Part shown: in pieces, positions 17,355 to 27,920 of the stretch
How positions within the stretch are numbered: the first letter of the stretch is position 1
How the letters are laid out: each line of letters starts with the position of its first letter
Made by a program: the position numbers and the translations under genes
The notes under the pieces: generated by a model
Told to the model about the DNA's origin: nothing
The model's database searches: none
Seen by the model: only the letters and a program-made list of their open reading frames with translations
Assembly: GCA_016873225.1 (NCBI GenBank)
Contig: VGXS01000019.1
Span: 1 to 64,000 of the forward strand
Origin: Planctomycetota bacterium
GTDB taxonomy: Bacteria; Planctomycetota; Planctomycetia; Gemmatales; Gemmataceae
Direction: 5' to 3'
Length of the DNA: 64,000 bases

Positions 17355-17801
17355 TCAGCAGCAACCGGGTGGGCAGCAGGCGTTGTCGTTCACTCCGCAC
17401 AGGTCGGGCGCGAGGCAGCCAGCGTGCTTGCCGCCGAGGCGCAGGATCCATCCGCGATCACCTATCGTCGCGGTCTCCAGCCCGTACAGGGACAAGGCCT
17501 CGCCCTCGTATTCCACCTCAACGGGAAGGTCTTGTCCACCGAACAGGGGTTCGGACAGGGTGAGAATCCCCGAGAGCTTGCCGGCCGCCAGGCGGTGGCC
17601 CAAGTCGTTGGCAACCCATACCTGGAGCACGCAGGCGGCCACGGAGCGCCTCGTGCCGCCGCAGTCGATGAAATCCTTGCGGACATGCCCCACTTCAGTG
17701 ATGTGGAAGTGGGCCGGAACCATGGTTTCGTCGGGCAGGACGAACCGCATCGTCGCGTCGGGGTGCCCGGCAAGCGCGTCACGCAATTGCGACATCAACA
17801 T
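17355..17801 (-). CDS. DUF6428-like protein with Cys-rich tail
   Basis: The protein resembles DUF6428, a small family often found beside arsR/arsC arsenic genes. The conserved core is AHFHITEVGHVRKDFIDCGGT, with HFH and DCGG as the strongest blocks. The tail is cysteine-rich (CLAPDLCG, then CCPPGCC at the very end), suggesting metal or thiol chemistry. No arsenic gene is visible nearby; it is instead the last gene of the nadD-sdh-aroB operon, 6-15 bp after aroB. The start is chosen at the second ATG because GAGAGGG lies 9 bases before it. ATG 17810 would have no spacing. Confidence 0.75.
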   Translation of the reverse strand: MLMSQLRDALAGHPDATMRFVLPDETMVPAHFHITEVGHVRKDFIDCGGTRRSVAACVLQVWVANDLGHRLAAGKLSGILTLSEPLFGGQDLPVEVEYEGEALSLYGLETATIGDRGWILRLGGKHAGCLAPDLCGVNDNACCPPGCC

Positions 17802-17815
17802 GGGCACCATCCCTC

Positions 17816-18907
17816 TCAGCCCGCCAGGACGGCCCGAACCTCGGCCTCGGGCACGCCCTCATGCAGGACAACCTCGCCCATCCTGCGGGGCAGGATGAAC
17901 CGGGTCCGGCCATCTCGGTTCTTCTTGTCGCGGCGCATCACGGCGAGCAACTCGTCCGCCGGCGCCTCGGGCGGCGAAACCGGCAGCCGCAGGGCTTCCA
18001 GGAGTTTTTCCTGCCGCGCGCAAAAGGCGTCGTCCACCCAGCCGAGGCGGCGCGCCAGGCGTCCGGCGCACACCATGCCGGCGGAAACGGCCTCCCCATG
18101 CAGCCAGGCGCCATAGCCAAGCACGGTCTCGAAGGCGTGGGCGAAGGTATGGCCGTAATTCAGGATGGCGCGCATTCCCGTCTCCTCGCGCTCGTCCTGC
18201 CTCACGACCTCGGCCTTGAGCTCGCACGACCTGGCCACCACGCGGGAGACCGCGGCCTCGTTGCGGTCGAGAAGATGCCGGGCATGGGATTCGACGAAAT
18301 CAAAGAGACCGGGGTCGAGGATCACGCCGTACTTCACGACCTCGGCGAGCCCGCTGCGGTATTCCCTTCCGGGCAGTGATTCGAGGGCGCCAAGGTCGAT
18401 GTACACGAGAGCCGGCTGGTGGAAGCTGCCGACGAGGTTCTTGCCCTCGGGCAGGTTGATGCCGGTCTTGCCACCGACCGAGCTGTCGACCATGGCCAGA
18501 AGGGTGGTCGGCAGCATCACCAGCGGAATGCCGCGGTTGAAGGTGGCGGCGGCGAATCCGGCGAGGTCGCCGATGACACCGCCGCCGATGGCGATCACCG
18601 CGGTGTGACGGTCGGCGGGCAGGCGGGCCAGGGCCGAATAAAGCTGGGCCAACGCCGGCACCGACTTGGTTCCCTCGCCGGGAGGCAGCACCTCGGCCTC
18701 GGCGCGCCAGCCGGCGTCGGCAAGCCGCTCCATCACCGACCTTGTCCGCGGGGCGACATTCGAATCGGCCACCACCAGGGCCCGTCGCGTCGCCAGCCGG
18801 GAGGTGAGCTGGTGGGTGATGTCGTCCAGGCCGGTGGTGATGGCGATGGGATAGCTGCGTGGCCCGAGGTCGACCTGGACCACGCGGCGGACCGGGTCGA
18901 CTGTCAT
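17816..18907 (-). CDS. aroB: 3-dehydroquinate synthase
   Basis: AroB converts DAHP to 3-dehydroquinate in the shikimate pathway, using NAD and a divalent metal. The 363-residue protein has the NAD-binding and phosphate motifs IAIGGGVIGDLAGFAAATFNRGI and PTTLLAMVDSSVGGKTGIN. The metal ligands appear in AEVVKYG (Glu), LNYGHTFAHA (His) and LHGEAVSAG (His). GGAG lies 7 bases before the ATG and overlaps the stop codon of sdhB. It therefore belongs to the sdh operon. Confidence 0.97.
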   Translation of the reverse strand: MTVDPVRRVVQVDLGPRSYPIAITTGLDDITHQLTSRLATRRALVVADSNVAPRTRSVMERLADAGWRAEAEVLPPGEGTKSVPALAQLYSALARLPADRHTAVIAIGGGVIGDLAGFAAATFNRGIPLVMLPTTLLAMVDSSVGGKTGINLPEGKNLVGSFHQPALVYIDLGALESLPGREYRSGLAEVVKYGVILDPGLFDFVESHARHLLDRNEAAVSRVVARSCELKAEVVRQDEREETGMRAILNYGHTFAHAFETVLGYGAWLHGEAVSAGMVCAGRLARRLGWVDDAFCARQEKLLEALRLPVSPPEAPADELLAVMRRDKKNRDGRTRFILPRRMGEVVLHEGVPEAEVRAVLAG

Positions 18908-18911
18908 GGTG

Positions 18912-19657
18912 TCACTCCGCGGGGATCAGCGTGGATCCGATCTGGTCGCGGTTCATGCGGGCGATGAAGTCGGCCGAGATCGCCTTGGGGCATACCGCCT
19001 CGCACTCGTACTGGTTCGTGCAGTTGCCGAAGCCTTCCTCGTCCATCTTCGCCACCATCGCCAGCACGCGGCGCGACCTTTCCGGCTGGCCCTGGGGAAG
19101 CAGGCCCAGGTGCGAGACCTTGGCGGCGACAAACAGCATGGCGCTGGCGTTCTTGCAGGCGGCGACGCAGGCCCCGCAGCCGATGCACTGGGCGGCGTCC
19201 ATCGCCTTCTCGGCGTTGTCCTTGGGCACGGGAAGGCAGTTGCCGTCGGGAGCGCCGCCCGTGTTCACCGAGACATAGCCTCCGGCCTGCTGGATGCGGT
19301 CGAAGGCCGATCGGTCGACCACGAGGTCGCACATCACCGGGAAGGCGCGGGCCCGCCATGGTTCGATCACAACGGTCTGGCCGTCGGTGAAGTTGCGCAT
19401 GTAGGTCTGGCAGGTGGTGCCACGCGTCGGGCCATGGGCCCTTCCGTTGATCATCATCGAGCATGAGCCGCAGATGCCCTCGCGGCAATCGTGGTCGAAC
19501 GCGATGGTCGGCTTGCCCTGGGCCAGCAACTTGTTATTGAGGACATCGAGCATCTCGAGGAACGACATGTCGGGGGTCACGCCCTCGACGGTGTGGTTCT
19601 CGAACCTTCCGGCGTCCTGCGGGCCGGCCTGCCGCCAGACCTTGAGGTGGAGTTTCA

Positions 19658-19661
<4 letters not shown>
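18912..19661 (-). CDS. sdhB: Succinate dehydrogenase/fumarate reductase iron-sulfur subunit
   Basis: SdhB carries electrons from FAD to quinone. The 249-residue protein shows the plant-type [2Fe-2S] ligands in [11 protein letters not shown] and a later Cys in GTTCQ. The [4Fe-4S] motif is [12 protein letters not shown] later [13 protein letters not shown] supplies the remaining [3Fe-4S]/[4Fe-4S] ligands. It is the class found with single five-helix cytochrome b subunits. The start overlaps the sdhA stop by 4 bp. Confidence 0.97.
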
Positions 19662-21568
<1,907 letters not shown>

Positions 21569-21601
21569 GGGCCACCACCTCGTCGTCACAAGACTCGTTG
21601 A

Positions 21602-22411
21602 TCAATGGCCGGGAACGGCCTTGTTGATGTCGCTGGCTCCCGGCACCGGCATCGGTGGCTTGGGGCCCTTCTCGGCCTCTATCGCCGCCTTGGCCGAGAT
21701 GAGGTCGATCCTCGCGGGAATGCGGCCGGCTTGGATGGCCAGGGGAATGGAGCAGTTTCCCGCGACCACGACAACGGCGACCACGGGCCCCACACATGCG
21801 GTGAACGCGCGCCACGGCCCCCGGTTGATGCCCAGCGACTGGAACAGGCTCGATCCGCCGTGCCAGAGGTGAAGCCCCAGGACCACCTGGCACAGGATGT
21901 AGAACGACGCGATGTAGGGATCGCGGAAACCATAGACCACCATCGAATGCACATCCACATAATGCGGCCGGGATGGCCCCTCCACCAGCGTGCGCCATCT
22001 GGCGCTGCTGTCGGTGAGCCCCAGCGTGAAATGCAAGATGTGGTAGATCAAGAACAGGAAGACCACGATCCCGGTGAGGAGCATGTGCCGGGAGGCCCAG
22101 CCGCTGACCTGCGGATCGTGCGCGGCGTACCCGATGGGCCGGGCCTTCTTGTTCTCGTACTTCAGGGCGATCGTCACCCCGAGGTGGACCGCGAACAGGA
22201 GAATGAGACCCGCCCGCGCCACCCAGATCAGGGTGCCATGGCCGGCCTCATGCAGGAACTCGGCATAACCGTTGATCGCCTCGGGCGGCAGGAAGATGAG
22301 CAGGTTGCCCGCCATGTGCCCGAGGACAAACAAGATAAGGAGGCCGCCGGTGACCCCGACGACTCCCTTGCGGACAATGGAGGAACAGAGCGGATGAGCG
22401 CGGGTCATCAT
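21602..22411 (-). CDS. sdhC: Succinate dehydrogenase cytochrome b subunit (five-helix type)
   Basis: The 269-residue integral membrane subunit anchors SdhAB and carries heme b and the quinone site. About five hydrophobic helices are visible, including GVTGGLLILFVLGHMAGNLLIF, LILLFAVHLGVTIAL, LTGIVVFLFLIYHILHFTLG, YILCQVVLGLHLWHG and the segment VGPVVAVVVVAG. His residues in GHMAGN, AVHLG, YHILH and LHLWHG are the likely heme ligands. GAGG precedes the double ATG. It overlaps the end of nadD by 4 bp. Confidence 0.93.
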   Translation of the reverse strand: MMTRAHPLCSSIVRKGVVGVTGGLLILFVLGHMAGNLLIFLPPEAINGYAEFLHEAGHGTLIWVARAGLILLFAVHLGVTIALKYENKKARPIGYAAHDPQVSGWASRHMLLTGIVVFLFLIYHILHFTLGLTDSSARWRTLVEGPSRPHYVDVHSMVVYGFRDPYIASFYILCQVVLGLHLWHGGSSLFQSLGINRGPWRAFTACVGPVVAVVVVAGNCSIPLAIQAGRIPARIDLISAKAAIEAEKGPKPPMPVPGASDINKAVPGH

Positions 22412-23040
22412 CCAGAACCTCGGGCCGGTGTGCCAGATTCGTAACCATAAAGACCATGTTCTTTTATGAACTGCTCAACGGCCCGTGGAATCAGGAACCG
22501 GACGGAACGGCCTGAGGCGATCGCGCTCCTGAGCCAGGTGCTGCTTATTTCAAGTATTGGCATGTCGGCCAGAACCCTGGTGCTGGTGCCAATTCGGGCA
22601 TCCTGCCGATTCGCATCCACATGGTTAACCGGCGATCCGGGCCGGGGCATCACCACAATGGATTCAAGCATTTCAGCGAGTTCCAGCGATTTATGCCAGT
22701 TGGGAAAATCGTGGAGGGTGTCCGAACCCATGACAAGTGAAAATCGGTGGTCCGGATGCCGTTCGCGGAGGGCCTTGACGGTTTGGAGGGTGTAGCTGGG
22801 AGGGTTGAGCGACGATTCAATCGGTTCCGGCCGCAGGGTTTCATGCCCGGCCAGCGCCAGTTGCAGCATGTCGAGCCGGTAATGGAAACCCGCCAGGCTC
22901 GCTCCGGGCTTGTGGGGTGGATGGGCCGCCGGAACCATCCAGACCTGGTCGAAACCGGCCCGGTCGCGCGCCAACTCCGCCATGGCCAAATGGCCGACAT
23001 GCACCGGGTCGAACGATCCGCCCAGGAGGCCGACGCGCAT
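22408..23040 (-). CDS. nadD: Nicotinate-nucleotide adenylyltransferase
   Basis: NadD transfers AMP to NaMN, making deamido-NAD. The N-terminal nucleotidyltransferase signature is LLGGSFDPVHVGHL. Substrate motifs PAAHPPHK and the C-terminal ISSTWLRSAIASG (ISSTxIR family motif) are present. The ATG at 23038-23040 has a GGGGGAGG site upstream and removes an 11-residue extension of the open frame. It is the first gene of the nadD-sdhCAB-aroB-DUF6428 operon and is divergent from the SDR gene. A link between NAD supply and respiration is suggestive only. Confidence 0.95.
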   Translation of the reverse strand: MRVGLLGGSFDPVHVGHLAMAELARDRAGFDQVWMVPAAHPPHKPGASLAGFHYRLDMLQLALAGHETLRPEPIESSLNPPSYTLQTVKALRERHPDHRFSLVMGSDTLHDFPNWHKSLELAEMLESIVVMPRPGSPVNHVDANRQDARIGTSTRVLADMPILEISSTWLRSAIASGRSVRFLIPRAVEQFIKEHGLYGYESGTPARGSG

Positions 23041-23161
23041 TAAGTCTGCCTCCCCCCGCCGCCGGCGCGACATCCGATTCCAACATCCTGTAACTTACAC
23101 CATTCAGGCTAGGCGCACCGGCGATCCCGAAAAGGGTCCGGCGCGCGGAGGGTTCTGGTTC

Positions 23162-24193
23162 GTGGCGATTTTGGTCACCGGGGCGACCGGCTTGCTGGGA
23201 AGCCATGTGGTGGAGCGCTTGGCCCGCCGGGGCGAATCCGTGGTGGCCCTCGCCCGAAAATCAAGCGACACCGGATTCCTCGAATCGCTCGGGGTGCCCG
23301 TCCGCCGGGGCGACCTCCTGGAGCCATCATCCCTCGACGCGGCGCTCAAGGGCGTCAGCCGGGTCATTCACTGCGCCGCGAAGGTGGGTGAATGGGGGCC
23401 CCCGGCGGAAATCAGGGCGCAAATCGAGGGCGCCAGCGCCAACCTTCGCGCCGCATGCCAGGACTCGGGTATCGGCCGGGTGGTTCATGTCAGTTCGGTC
23501 ATGGTTTATGGCTATCCCCGTTTCGGCCCGGGTGAATTCAACGAGGACCAACCCCTGGGCCAGCGGGTGAACGCGGGCAACCACTACTGCCTCGCGAAAA
23601 TCGCCGCGGAAAAGGTCTGGGCCGGTTTCCCCGGCGAGGTGGTGATCGTCAGGCCAAGCTGGCTTTACGGCGAACGCGACCGGGTCACCCTGCCCAGGGT
23701 GATCAACGCATTCACCTCGAACATGGTGGCCACGGTGGGGGATGGCAGCAATCCCCTCAACCTCATCTATGCCGGCGATGTCGCCGAGGGATGCGTGCTG
23801 GCGCTGCTCAAGGGCAAGCCGGGAAGCGCCTACAACCTCACCAGCCCGGGGCAGGCGACCCTGAGGCAATTCCTCGACATCGTGGCCGACGAACTCGGCT
23901 GCCCGCGCGTGAAAACCCGGCTTCCCGTCTGGTTCGCCTGGTGGCTGGGATGGTACAGCGAGGTGATGGGCAAGCTATTGGGCATGAAGCGGCCGCCGCA
24001 TCTTACCCGGTACAATGTCGGCCTCGTCACCCGTTCGTGCCGCTATTCCATCCGCAGGGCCGCCGAGGAGTTGGACTGGCGTCCCGAAATGCCGTTGGCC
24101 GAGGGCGTCGAGCGGACGCTGCGCTGGCACATCGCCGATCTTCCTTCCTCTGCCCGCCTGCGCCGCCAAGCCGCCGGAGAATCAACACCATGA
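23162..24193 (+). CDS. Extended SDR family NAD-dependent epimerase/dehydratase (HpnA/DFR-like)
   Basis: The 343-residue Rossmann protein begins with VAILVTGATGLLGSHVVERL (TGxxGxxG). It has the catalytic YxxxK in NHYCLAKIAAEK and a preceding Ser in VHVSSVMVYG. The overall pattern resembles dihydroflavonol-reductase or 3beta-HSD-like extended SDRs such as HpnA; the substrate is not determinable. GTG 23162 is used because GGAGGG precedes it. ATGA overlap with pyrF indicates translational coupling. Confidence 0.85.
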   Translation: MAILVTGATGLLGSHVVERLARRGESVVALARKSSDTGFLESLGVPVRRGDLLEPSSLDAALKGVSRVIHCAAKVGEWGPPAEIRAQIEGASANLRAACQDSGIGRVVHVSSVMVYGYPRFGPGEFNEDQPLGQRVNAGNHYCLAKIAAEKVWAGFPGEVVIVRPSWLYGERDRVTLPRVINAFTSNMVATVGDGSNPLNLIYAGDVAEGCVLALLKGKPGSAYNLTSPGQATLRQFLDIVADELGCPRVKTRLPVWFAWWLGWYSEVMGKLLGMKRPPHLTRYNVGLVTRSCRYSIRRAAEELDWRPEMPLAEGVERTLRWHIADLPSSARLRRQAAGESTP

Positions 24194-25110
24194 GTTTCGG
24201 TGCCCGCCTCACTGCCGCGGTTCGGGGCAAGCGCACTCCCTTGTGCGTCGGATTGGATCCGCGCTGGGAAAGCCTTCCCTTGGACCTCCGGCTTCGTCAT
24301 GGGGATGGGTCGAGACCCCATGGGTTGGCGGGGGTGGCCGCAGCGTACCGCGAGTTCTGCCTGACGGTTCTGGAACTGGTGGCGCCCCACACCGGAGTCG
24401 TGAAACCGCAAATGGCGTTTTTCGAGGGATGCGGACCGGCGGGGCTTGAGGCGGTGGCCGCCATCATCAGCCGCGCCCGGGAGATGGGGCTGCTGGTGAT
24501 CCTCGATGCCAAGCGAGGCGACATCGCCAGCACGGCCACCGCCTACGCCGAGGCGGCGTTTTCCGGCAGCCGTTTCGGCCCGGAGACGCTGCCCGTCTGG
24601 GCCGCCGACGCCCTGACGGTGAATCCCTACCTGGGGGAGGATGCGGTGGCCCCGTTTGTCGCCGAGGCTCGCAAGGCGGGCGCTGGCCTGTTTGTCCTGG
24701 TGCGCACCAGCAACCCGGGCGCCGGGTTGTTCCAGAACCTTCTTTGCGACGGCCAACCGTTGTGGCGGCATGTGGCCAGGCGCGTGGCCGAGTGGAACGA
24801 GCCCGGCGTGGACGAGTCCGGCTGGGGCGATGTGGGTGCCGTGGTGGGAGCGACCTACCCGGAGGAACTGGCATCCATCCGCCAGGCCTGCCCCGAGGTG
24901 CCGCTGTTGATTCCCGGTTATGGCGCCCAGGGAGGCGCTGCCGAAAGCCTGAAGTCCGGCTTCCGGGCCGATGGCACCGGCGCCGTCATCAACAGTTCCC
25001 GCGGCGTCACCTTCCCCGGCCCGGCCGATGCTCCGGACTGGAAGGACCGCATTGTGGCCGCGGCGAAAAAGTCGGCGCTCGAACTTGCCGCGGTCGCCGG
25101 GTTGGCGTGA
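24190..25110 (+). CDS. pyrF: Orotidine 5'-phosphate decarboxylase
   Basis: PyrF catalyses the last step of UMP synthesis. This is the longer (type 2, about 306 residue) form. The catalytic Lys/Asp network appears as ILDAKRGDI, with an earlier LCVGLDPRW and VKPQMAFFEG. A phosphate-binding segment, INSSRGVTFPG, is present near the C-terminus. The ATG overlaps the SDR stop (ATGA). The stop codon lies within the first copy of an imperfect direct repeat that bounds an AT-richer island. Confidence 0.95.
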   Translation: MSFGARLTAAVRGKRTPLCVGLDPRWESLPLDLRLRHGDGSRPHGLAGVAAAYREFCLTVLELVAPHTGVVKPQMAFFEGCGPAGLEAVAAIISRAREMGLLVILDAKRGDIASTATAYAEAAFSGSRFGPETLPVWAADALTVNPYLGEDAVAPFVAEARKAGAGLFVLVRTSNPGAGLFQNLLCDGQPLWRHVARRVAEWNEPGVDESGWGDVGAVVGATYPEELASIRQACPEVPLLIPGYGAQGGAAESLKSGFRADGTGAVINSSRGVTFPGPADAPDWKDRIVAAAKKSALELAAVAGLA

Positions 25111-25132
25111 TGGCGAACCGGTTATCGACCGG
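25107..25132 (+). repeat. Imperfect direct repeat, left copy (island boundary)
   Basis: This 26-bp segment matches 26391-26416 at 22 of 26 positions, with the first 13 bases identical. The two copies bracket the AT-richer segment with the Pth2-like pseudogene and the unknown gene. The left copy overlaps the pyrF stop codon. Confidence 0.5.
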
Positions 25133-25235
25133 GCTCGGAATGGTGAGCCGAGAGCGGCAGCTTGGTGAGCCTTGGAAACCAAAAAGTGGCAGGCTAACGA
25201 AATTGATGGGGCCGCCGAGTTAAGAATACTGGGGC

Positions 25236-25538
25236 CTAACGATAAAGCCTGTAATACTTGAAGGCCTTCGGCCTCTCCTCCCTCGGTCGGAAGGCTATGG
25301 CGACTTACGCCCCATTGAGGGCCGATTCAGCCAAAACTACCCGCCCCTCAAATGACTTTGCCGACTCGAACTCGGTGTCGGTGACTCTGCACACAACCTT
25401 GTAGAACGGACCGGTCAGCCACGCCGTGATTTCGGGGTCGTCGCGAAACTTGAGGTAGCAGGTTAGCGATGCATGTGCAGCAGCGAGAATGGCGAACCCG
25501 GCAGGAACAGACTCCTTTACGAGGATGTACATCTTCAT
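25236..25538 (-). pseudogene. Peptidyl-tRNA hydrolase type 2-like (Pth2-fold) gene, broken by one in-frame TAA
   Basis: The frame starts MKMYILVKESVPAGFAI and has the small Pth2-like pattern AAAHASLTCYLKF. It is followed by a Lys/Cys strand (YKVVCRV) and VVLAESALNGA. A TAA at 25305-25307 then interrupts it. The same frame continues VAIAFRPREERPKAFKYYRLYR before a TAG at 25236-25238. That is the C-terminus expected of this roughly 100-residue family, with Glu expected at the stop. GAA to TAA is one G-to-T change. The truncated product would lack the last strand. The DNA is less GC-rich than its neighbours, and the gene is inside the island. Family assignment is from remembered sequence patterns. 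Confidence 0.7.
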
Positions 25539-25683
25539 GAGCTTAAGCACTCCGCCGTTGAACGACTGGGTCATCTATCCGGCGACCGTGGTTGGATATG
25601 CGGAGTGAATCGTATAAATACACCGGGATGCCGTACTAGGAAGAAGAAGCCAATAGGGCTCTGGAGTATGAGCCGAAAGGCGT

Positions 25684-25728
25684 TTGATTGAACTGGTGAA
25701 TGAGCCTTTTCAGACGCTTTCGGCTCGT
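25684..25728 (+). repeat. Dispersed repeat R1, related to 26297-26340
   Basis: Both copies begin TTGATTGAACT and end with GACGCT-TCGGCTCGT after a divergent middle. A shorter CGCTCTCGGCTC core also occurs inverted near 25141-25152, close to the left island boundary. These may be remnants of one small intergenic element. Confidence 0.4.
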
Positions 25729-25800
25729 TAAACAGCGAAACACTTTGATGCTGATCAAGCGAGAGTTATTCTTTGAAACGGCCGGTTATTGTTTTCCTGA

Positions 25801-26172
25801 TCATCGCTTGTGCGATGTGAGCCCGCTTGAATCCTCCGTGACCTCGACCACATGGGAAGCCCAGAAAGTCGGTACGCACCAGTCTGGTTCAAAGCTTGTG
25901 ACCCGCACTCCCAACCCTTCCATCTGTCGGGCGCTGACATCAAGAATGAGCAATCCGGATGCGTTGGGGATGCCGCGGGTCAGTTCAACTTCCTGGGGTG
26001 CGAAGAACCTCAGCCTCCGTTTCACACTATCCCGAGCCAGCACCAGGTCGATGAACGACTGACTCCGATCAAAGGCGTCGCGGTGGTAGGAAAACTCGAC
26101 TAAATCCCACAAAAAAGAATTCTCCAAGATTGGATGGATCGGGTCATCTTCGGAGTTAACCATTAGGTCCAT
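25801..26172 (-). CDS. Hypothetical protein, family not recognised
   Basis: A roughly 124-residue soluble protein without signal peptide or membrane segments. It has an acidic N-terminus, a central basic segment (RDSVKRRLRFF) and a C-terminal GLLILDVSARQMEGLGVRV stretch. The start is uncertain. GAGG lies directly before the ATG at 26172 and nine bases before the ATG at 26163, which may be the true start. The gene is less GC-rich than its neighbours, lies inside the island and has no clear partner. Confidence 0.55.
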   Translation of the reverse strand: MDLMVNSEDDPIHPILENSFLWDLVEFSYHRDAFDRSQSFIDLVLARDSVKRRLRFFAPQEVELTRGIPNASGLLILDVSARQMEGLGVRVTSFEPDWCVPTFWASHVVEVTEDSSGLTSHKR

Positions 26173-26296
26173 CCTCAATAATTGTGTATGTGTGGCCAAC
26201 TAGATCGCTACCCTGCAATCTTAAATCGCCAGAATGGTTTGTTACCGATATTACTTGAGCTTAATAAAAATCAATGAACTGAAGCCGAAACATGGC

Positions 26297-26340
26297 TTGA
26301 TTGAACTTGGCCAAGGCCGGTTGAGACGCTCTCGGCTCGT
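26297..26340 (+). repeat. Dispersed repeat R2, related to 25684-25728
   Basis: Shares TTGATTGAACT and GACGCT-TCGGCTCGT ends with R1. It lies in the gene-free 26173-26447 gap, which otherwise shows only the right boundary repeat and no recognised gene or terminator. Confidence 0.4.
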
Positions 26341-26390
26341 AACATCCAAAACATATTATTTGTTGGCTCAACTTGCGGTGGCAAACCGTT

Positions 26391-26416
26391 GTGATGGCGA
26401 ACCAGTTGCCGGCCGG
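26391..26416 (+). repeat. Imperfect direct repeat, right copy (island boundary)
   Basis: Matches 25107-25132 at 22 of 26 positions and lies just upstream of the sulfatase gene. With the left copy it delimits about 1.3 kb of less GC-rich DNA. Confidence 0.5.
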
Positions 26417-26447
26417 ATAAATTCACGGGATTCCCGGAGACTTTCCC

Positions 26448-27905
26448 ATGACAGTTGCCCTTTCCCTGTTGGCCTTGTTGGCGGTGCCCGCCGCGGCGGA
26501 CCGGCCCAATGTGCTGGTGGTTCTCTGCGACGACTTGCGCTGGGACTGCATGGGCTGCGCCGGCCATCCCCACCTCAAAACCCCCAACATCGACCGCCTG
26601 GCCCGTGAGGGCGTGCGGTTCGCCAACGCCTTTTGCACCACCTCACTCTGCTCCCCCAGCCGGGCCACCCTGCTTTCGGGAAGGTACGCCCACAAGCACG
26701 GGGTGCGCGACAACTTCACCGAACTGCCCGCCGACCTTCCCACCTTTCCCAAGGCGCTCCAGGCCCATGGCTACACCACCGCCTATTTCGGCAAGTGGCA
26801 CATGGGCGAGAACAACGACGAAAAGCGCCCCGGCTTCGATTCCTTCGCCACCCACAAGGGACAAGGCAAGTATTTCGACACCGAATGGAACCTGGACGGC
26901 GTCCGCAAGGTCGTGCCAGGCTACTACACAACCGTGGTCACCGACATGGCGCTCGACTGGCTGGCCAAGGGAAAAAAGCCCGGAAAACCCTGGATGCTCA
27001 TGGTGGGCCACAAGGCCCCCCACAGCTTTTACACACCGGAGCCCAAGCACGAACACGCGTTCGATTCCGTTCAGGTCGCCTACCCCGACACCGCGTTCAA
27101 GCTCGATGACAAGCCCGAATGGATCCGCCAGCGCCTCGACACCTGGCATGGCATCTACGGCCCGCTGTTCGAGTTCCGCAAGAAGTTCCCCGACCGCTCC
27201 CCCGCCGCCGTGCGCGACTTCCAGGCCATGACGCGTTCTTATTGGGGCACCATCCTGAGCGTCGATGACAGCCTCGGCCGGATGCTGCGGCATCTGGAAA
27301 CCTCCGGCGAACTCGACAACACCGCGGTGGTGTTCCTGGGGGACAACGGCCTGCTCAATGGCGAGCATGGCATGGTGGACAAGCGCACCATGCATGAGCC
27401 TTCCATCCGCATCCCGCTGATCGCTCGGCACAAGGGTTTCCGCCCCGGCCATGTGGAAAACCGCATGGTGTTGACCACCGACCTGGCCCCCTCGCTGCTG
27501 GAGCTGTGCGGCGCAAGCGGCCTGCCCGGCACCCAGGGCAAGTCGTGGGCGCCCCTGGCGCGCGGAAGCGAAACACCCTGGCGCGACTCGTATGTGTACA
27601 TTTACGATTATGAAAAGCAGTTTCCCTACACGCCGAATGTGAGGGGCGTGCGCACCGAAACGCACAAGTGGGTGCGCTACCCGCATGGCGATGGCTCGCC
27701 CGACCGGCACAAGCCCGAGCTTTACGACCTCGCCGCCGACCCCGAAGAACGGGTGAACCGCGCCCTCGACCCCGCCTTTGCCATGATCCGCGCGGCCCTC
27801 GACAAGCGCCTCGATGAACTCAAGGCCGAGGTCGGGTTGGTGCCCGACCGCATGCCGCTGGATGGCGGCATCGGCACCGCCCTTCCGGATGCCAAGATCA
27901 GGTAA
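26448..27905 (+). CDS. Secreted type I (formylglycine) sulfatase
   Basis: Sulfatases remove sulfate esters, here probably from polysaccharides. The 485-residue protein has a signal peptide ([15 protein letters not shown]). Metal-binding Asp residues are in [10 protein letters not shown]. The active-site signature [12 protein letters not shown] at about residues 67-78 contains the Cys that is converted to formylglycine. Further ligands are near KWHMG and the later FLGDNG. Start ATG 26448 follows a CGGAGA site. It is followed within 16 bp by an isomerase gene, suggesting a small carbohydrate-use unit. No sulfatase-maturating enzyme is in the window. Confidence 0.93.
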   Translation: MTVALSLLALLAVPAAADRPNVLVVLCDDLRWDCMGCAGHPHLKTPNIDRLAREGVRFANAFCTTSLCSPSRATLLSGRYAHKHGVRDNFTELPADLPTFPKALQAHGYTTAYFGKWHMGENNDEKRPGFDSFATHKGQGKYFDTEWNLDGVRKVVPGYYTTVVTDMALDWLAKGKKPGKPWMLMVGHKAPHSFYTPEPKHEHAFDSVQVAYPDTAFKLDDKPEWIRQRLDTWHGIYGPLFEFRKKFPDRSPAAVRDFQAMTRSYWGTILSVDDSLGRMLRHLETSGELDNTAVVFLGDNGLLNGEHGMVDKRTMHEPSIRIPLIARHKGFRPGHVENRMVLTTDLAPSLLELCGASGLPGTQGKSWAPLARGSETPWRDSYVYIYDYEKQFPYTPNVRGVRTETHKWVRYPHGDGSPDRHKPELYDLAADPEERVNRALDPAFAMIRAALDKRLDELKAEVGLVPDRMPLDGGIGTALPDAKIR

Positions 27906-27920
27906 CAACGGAGACCACCC

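Noticed and set aside
25128-25150. Terminator for pyrF
   Set aside because: Short GGCTC/GAGCC pairing without T-tract; overlaps the boundary repeat.
25193-25245. Integron attC-like GCCTAAC and GTTAAAC motifs in the island
   Set aside because: The R'' and R' boxes are not paired with the right orientation and spacing, and no integrase is in the window.
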